From Stagnihabitans sp038231775 (GTDB lineage Bacteria; Pseudomonadota; Alphaproteobacteria; Rhodobacterales; Rhodobacteraceae): a stretch of DNA of 6,454 bases. Below are positions 6,184-6,454 of this stretch, piece by piece. The notes below the pieces were generated by a model that saw nothing but the letters and a program-made list of their open reading frames with translations, made no database searches and was not told where the DNA came from. The stretch covers positions 1 to 6,454 of the forward strand of contig JBBRKS010000209.1 of NCBI GenBank assembly GCA_038231775.1. The letters run 5' to 3'. Every line of letters begins with the position of its first letter. Positions within the stretch are counted from its first letter, which is position 1. A program made the position numbers and the translations under genes.

Positions 6184-6454
6184 TCAGAACGGGATCTCGT
6201 CGTCGCGGTCGACCAGCTCGGGGGACTCAAACTCGGCCGATTTCGGGCGGCTGAGGAAATCGACCTTCTCGGCGATGATCTCGCAGCCATAGCGGTCGGT
6301 GCCGGTCGCGTCGGTCCACTTTGTGTAGTGGATGCGGCCATGGACGAGGACCTTCATGCCCTTCTCGCAGTGTTCAGCGACCGACTTGCCGAGACCGTTG
6401 AAGCAGGTGATGCGGTGCCATTCGGTGTCCATGACCCGGTAGCCGTTCTCGTCA
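6184..6454 (-). CDS. ssb: single-stranded DNA-binding protein, C-terminal part (5' end beyond window)
   Basis: This reverse-strand gene encodes the C-terminal part of a single-stranded DNA-binding protein, which coats ssDNA in replication, repair and transfer and recruits partner proteins through its acidic tail. The visible OB-fold part includes DTEWHRITCFNGLGKSVAEH, a close match to the family's WH...F..LA stretch. It is followed by KGMKVLVHGRIHYTKW and a strand like DRYGCEIIAEKVDFLSRP. The tail ends DRDDEIPF, the canonical partner-binding tip. The frame stays open upstream of the Met at 6432 through to the right edge (DENGYRV precedes it), so that Met is internal and the start and first OB-fold strands are missing. 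The linker between OB fold and tip is very short (roughly 18 residues), unlike the long Gly/Gln-rich linkers of many chromosomal SSBs. That may point to an accessory copy from a plasmid or integrative element, which is an inference. It is convergent with the catabolic operon and unrelated to it in function. Confidence 0.5.
   Translation of the reverse strand, partial: DENGYRVMDTEWHRITCFNGLGKSVAEHCEKGMKVLVHGRIHYTKWTDATGTDRYGCEIIAEKVDFLSRPKSAEFESPELVDRDDEIPF

Noticed and set aside
6030..6254. Forward frame of 74 codons running through the spacer into the ssb antisense strand
   Set aside because: It has no ribosome site, its sequence is low-complexity in character, and it overlaps both the terminator hairpin and a well-supported reverse gene.

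Overview
The window reads as a piece of a high-GC alphaproteobacterial genome. The protein families, GC-rich codon choice and short intergenic spacers would suit the Rhodobacterales (Paracoccus/Roseobacter type). That placement is an inference from gene content, not a database result. Most of the window is one tightly packed forward-strand gene cluster. The last 0.3 kb belongs to a convergent gene on the reverse strand.

Layout, left to right: (1) an alpha/beta hydrolase, probably cut by the left edge, ending at 777; (2) an enolase-superfamily protein related to glucarate dehydratase, 779-1945; (3) a small single-domain cupin, 1968-2432; (4) an 812-residue FAD oxidoreductase fused to a GcvT-like folate-binding module, of the dimethylglycine/sarcosine dehydrogenase family, 2498-4936; (5) a GlxA/GbdR-type regulator (DJ-1/PfpI-like domain plus AraC helix-turn-helix), 4951-5967. 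Gaps are 1, 22, 65 and 14 bases, so the five genes are probably one operon with its regulator last. A 216-base convergent spacer (5968-6183) holds several inverted repeats and a strong terminator hairpin serving the reverse-strand gene. The right edge holds the C-terminal part of a single-stranded DNA-binding protein ending in the classic acidic DDEIPF tail.

The operon looks catabolic. The FAD/GcvT fusion is the type of enzyme that oxidatively removes an N-methyl group and passes the one-carbon unit to tetrahydrofolate. Regulators of the GbdR/CdhR/SouR type control betaine, carnitine and sarcosine catabolism. The hydrolase, enolase-fold enzyme and cupin are not part of the ordinary choline-to-glycine route, so the substrate is probably a less common N-methylated compound, possibly carrying an ester, lactone or hydroxy-acid part. 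The most unusual protein is the enolase-fold one. It keeps the barrel lysine and two acidic metal ligands, but appears to have lost the His-Asp dyad and one lysine of the KxK motif that define glucarate-dehydratase chemistry.
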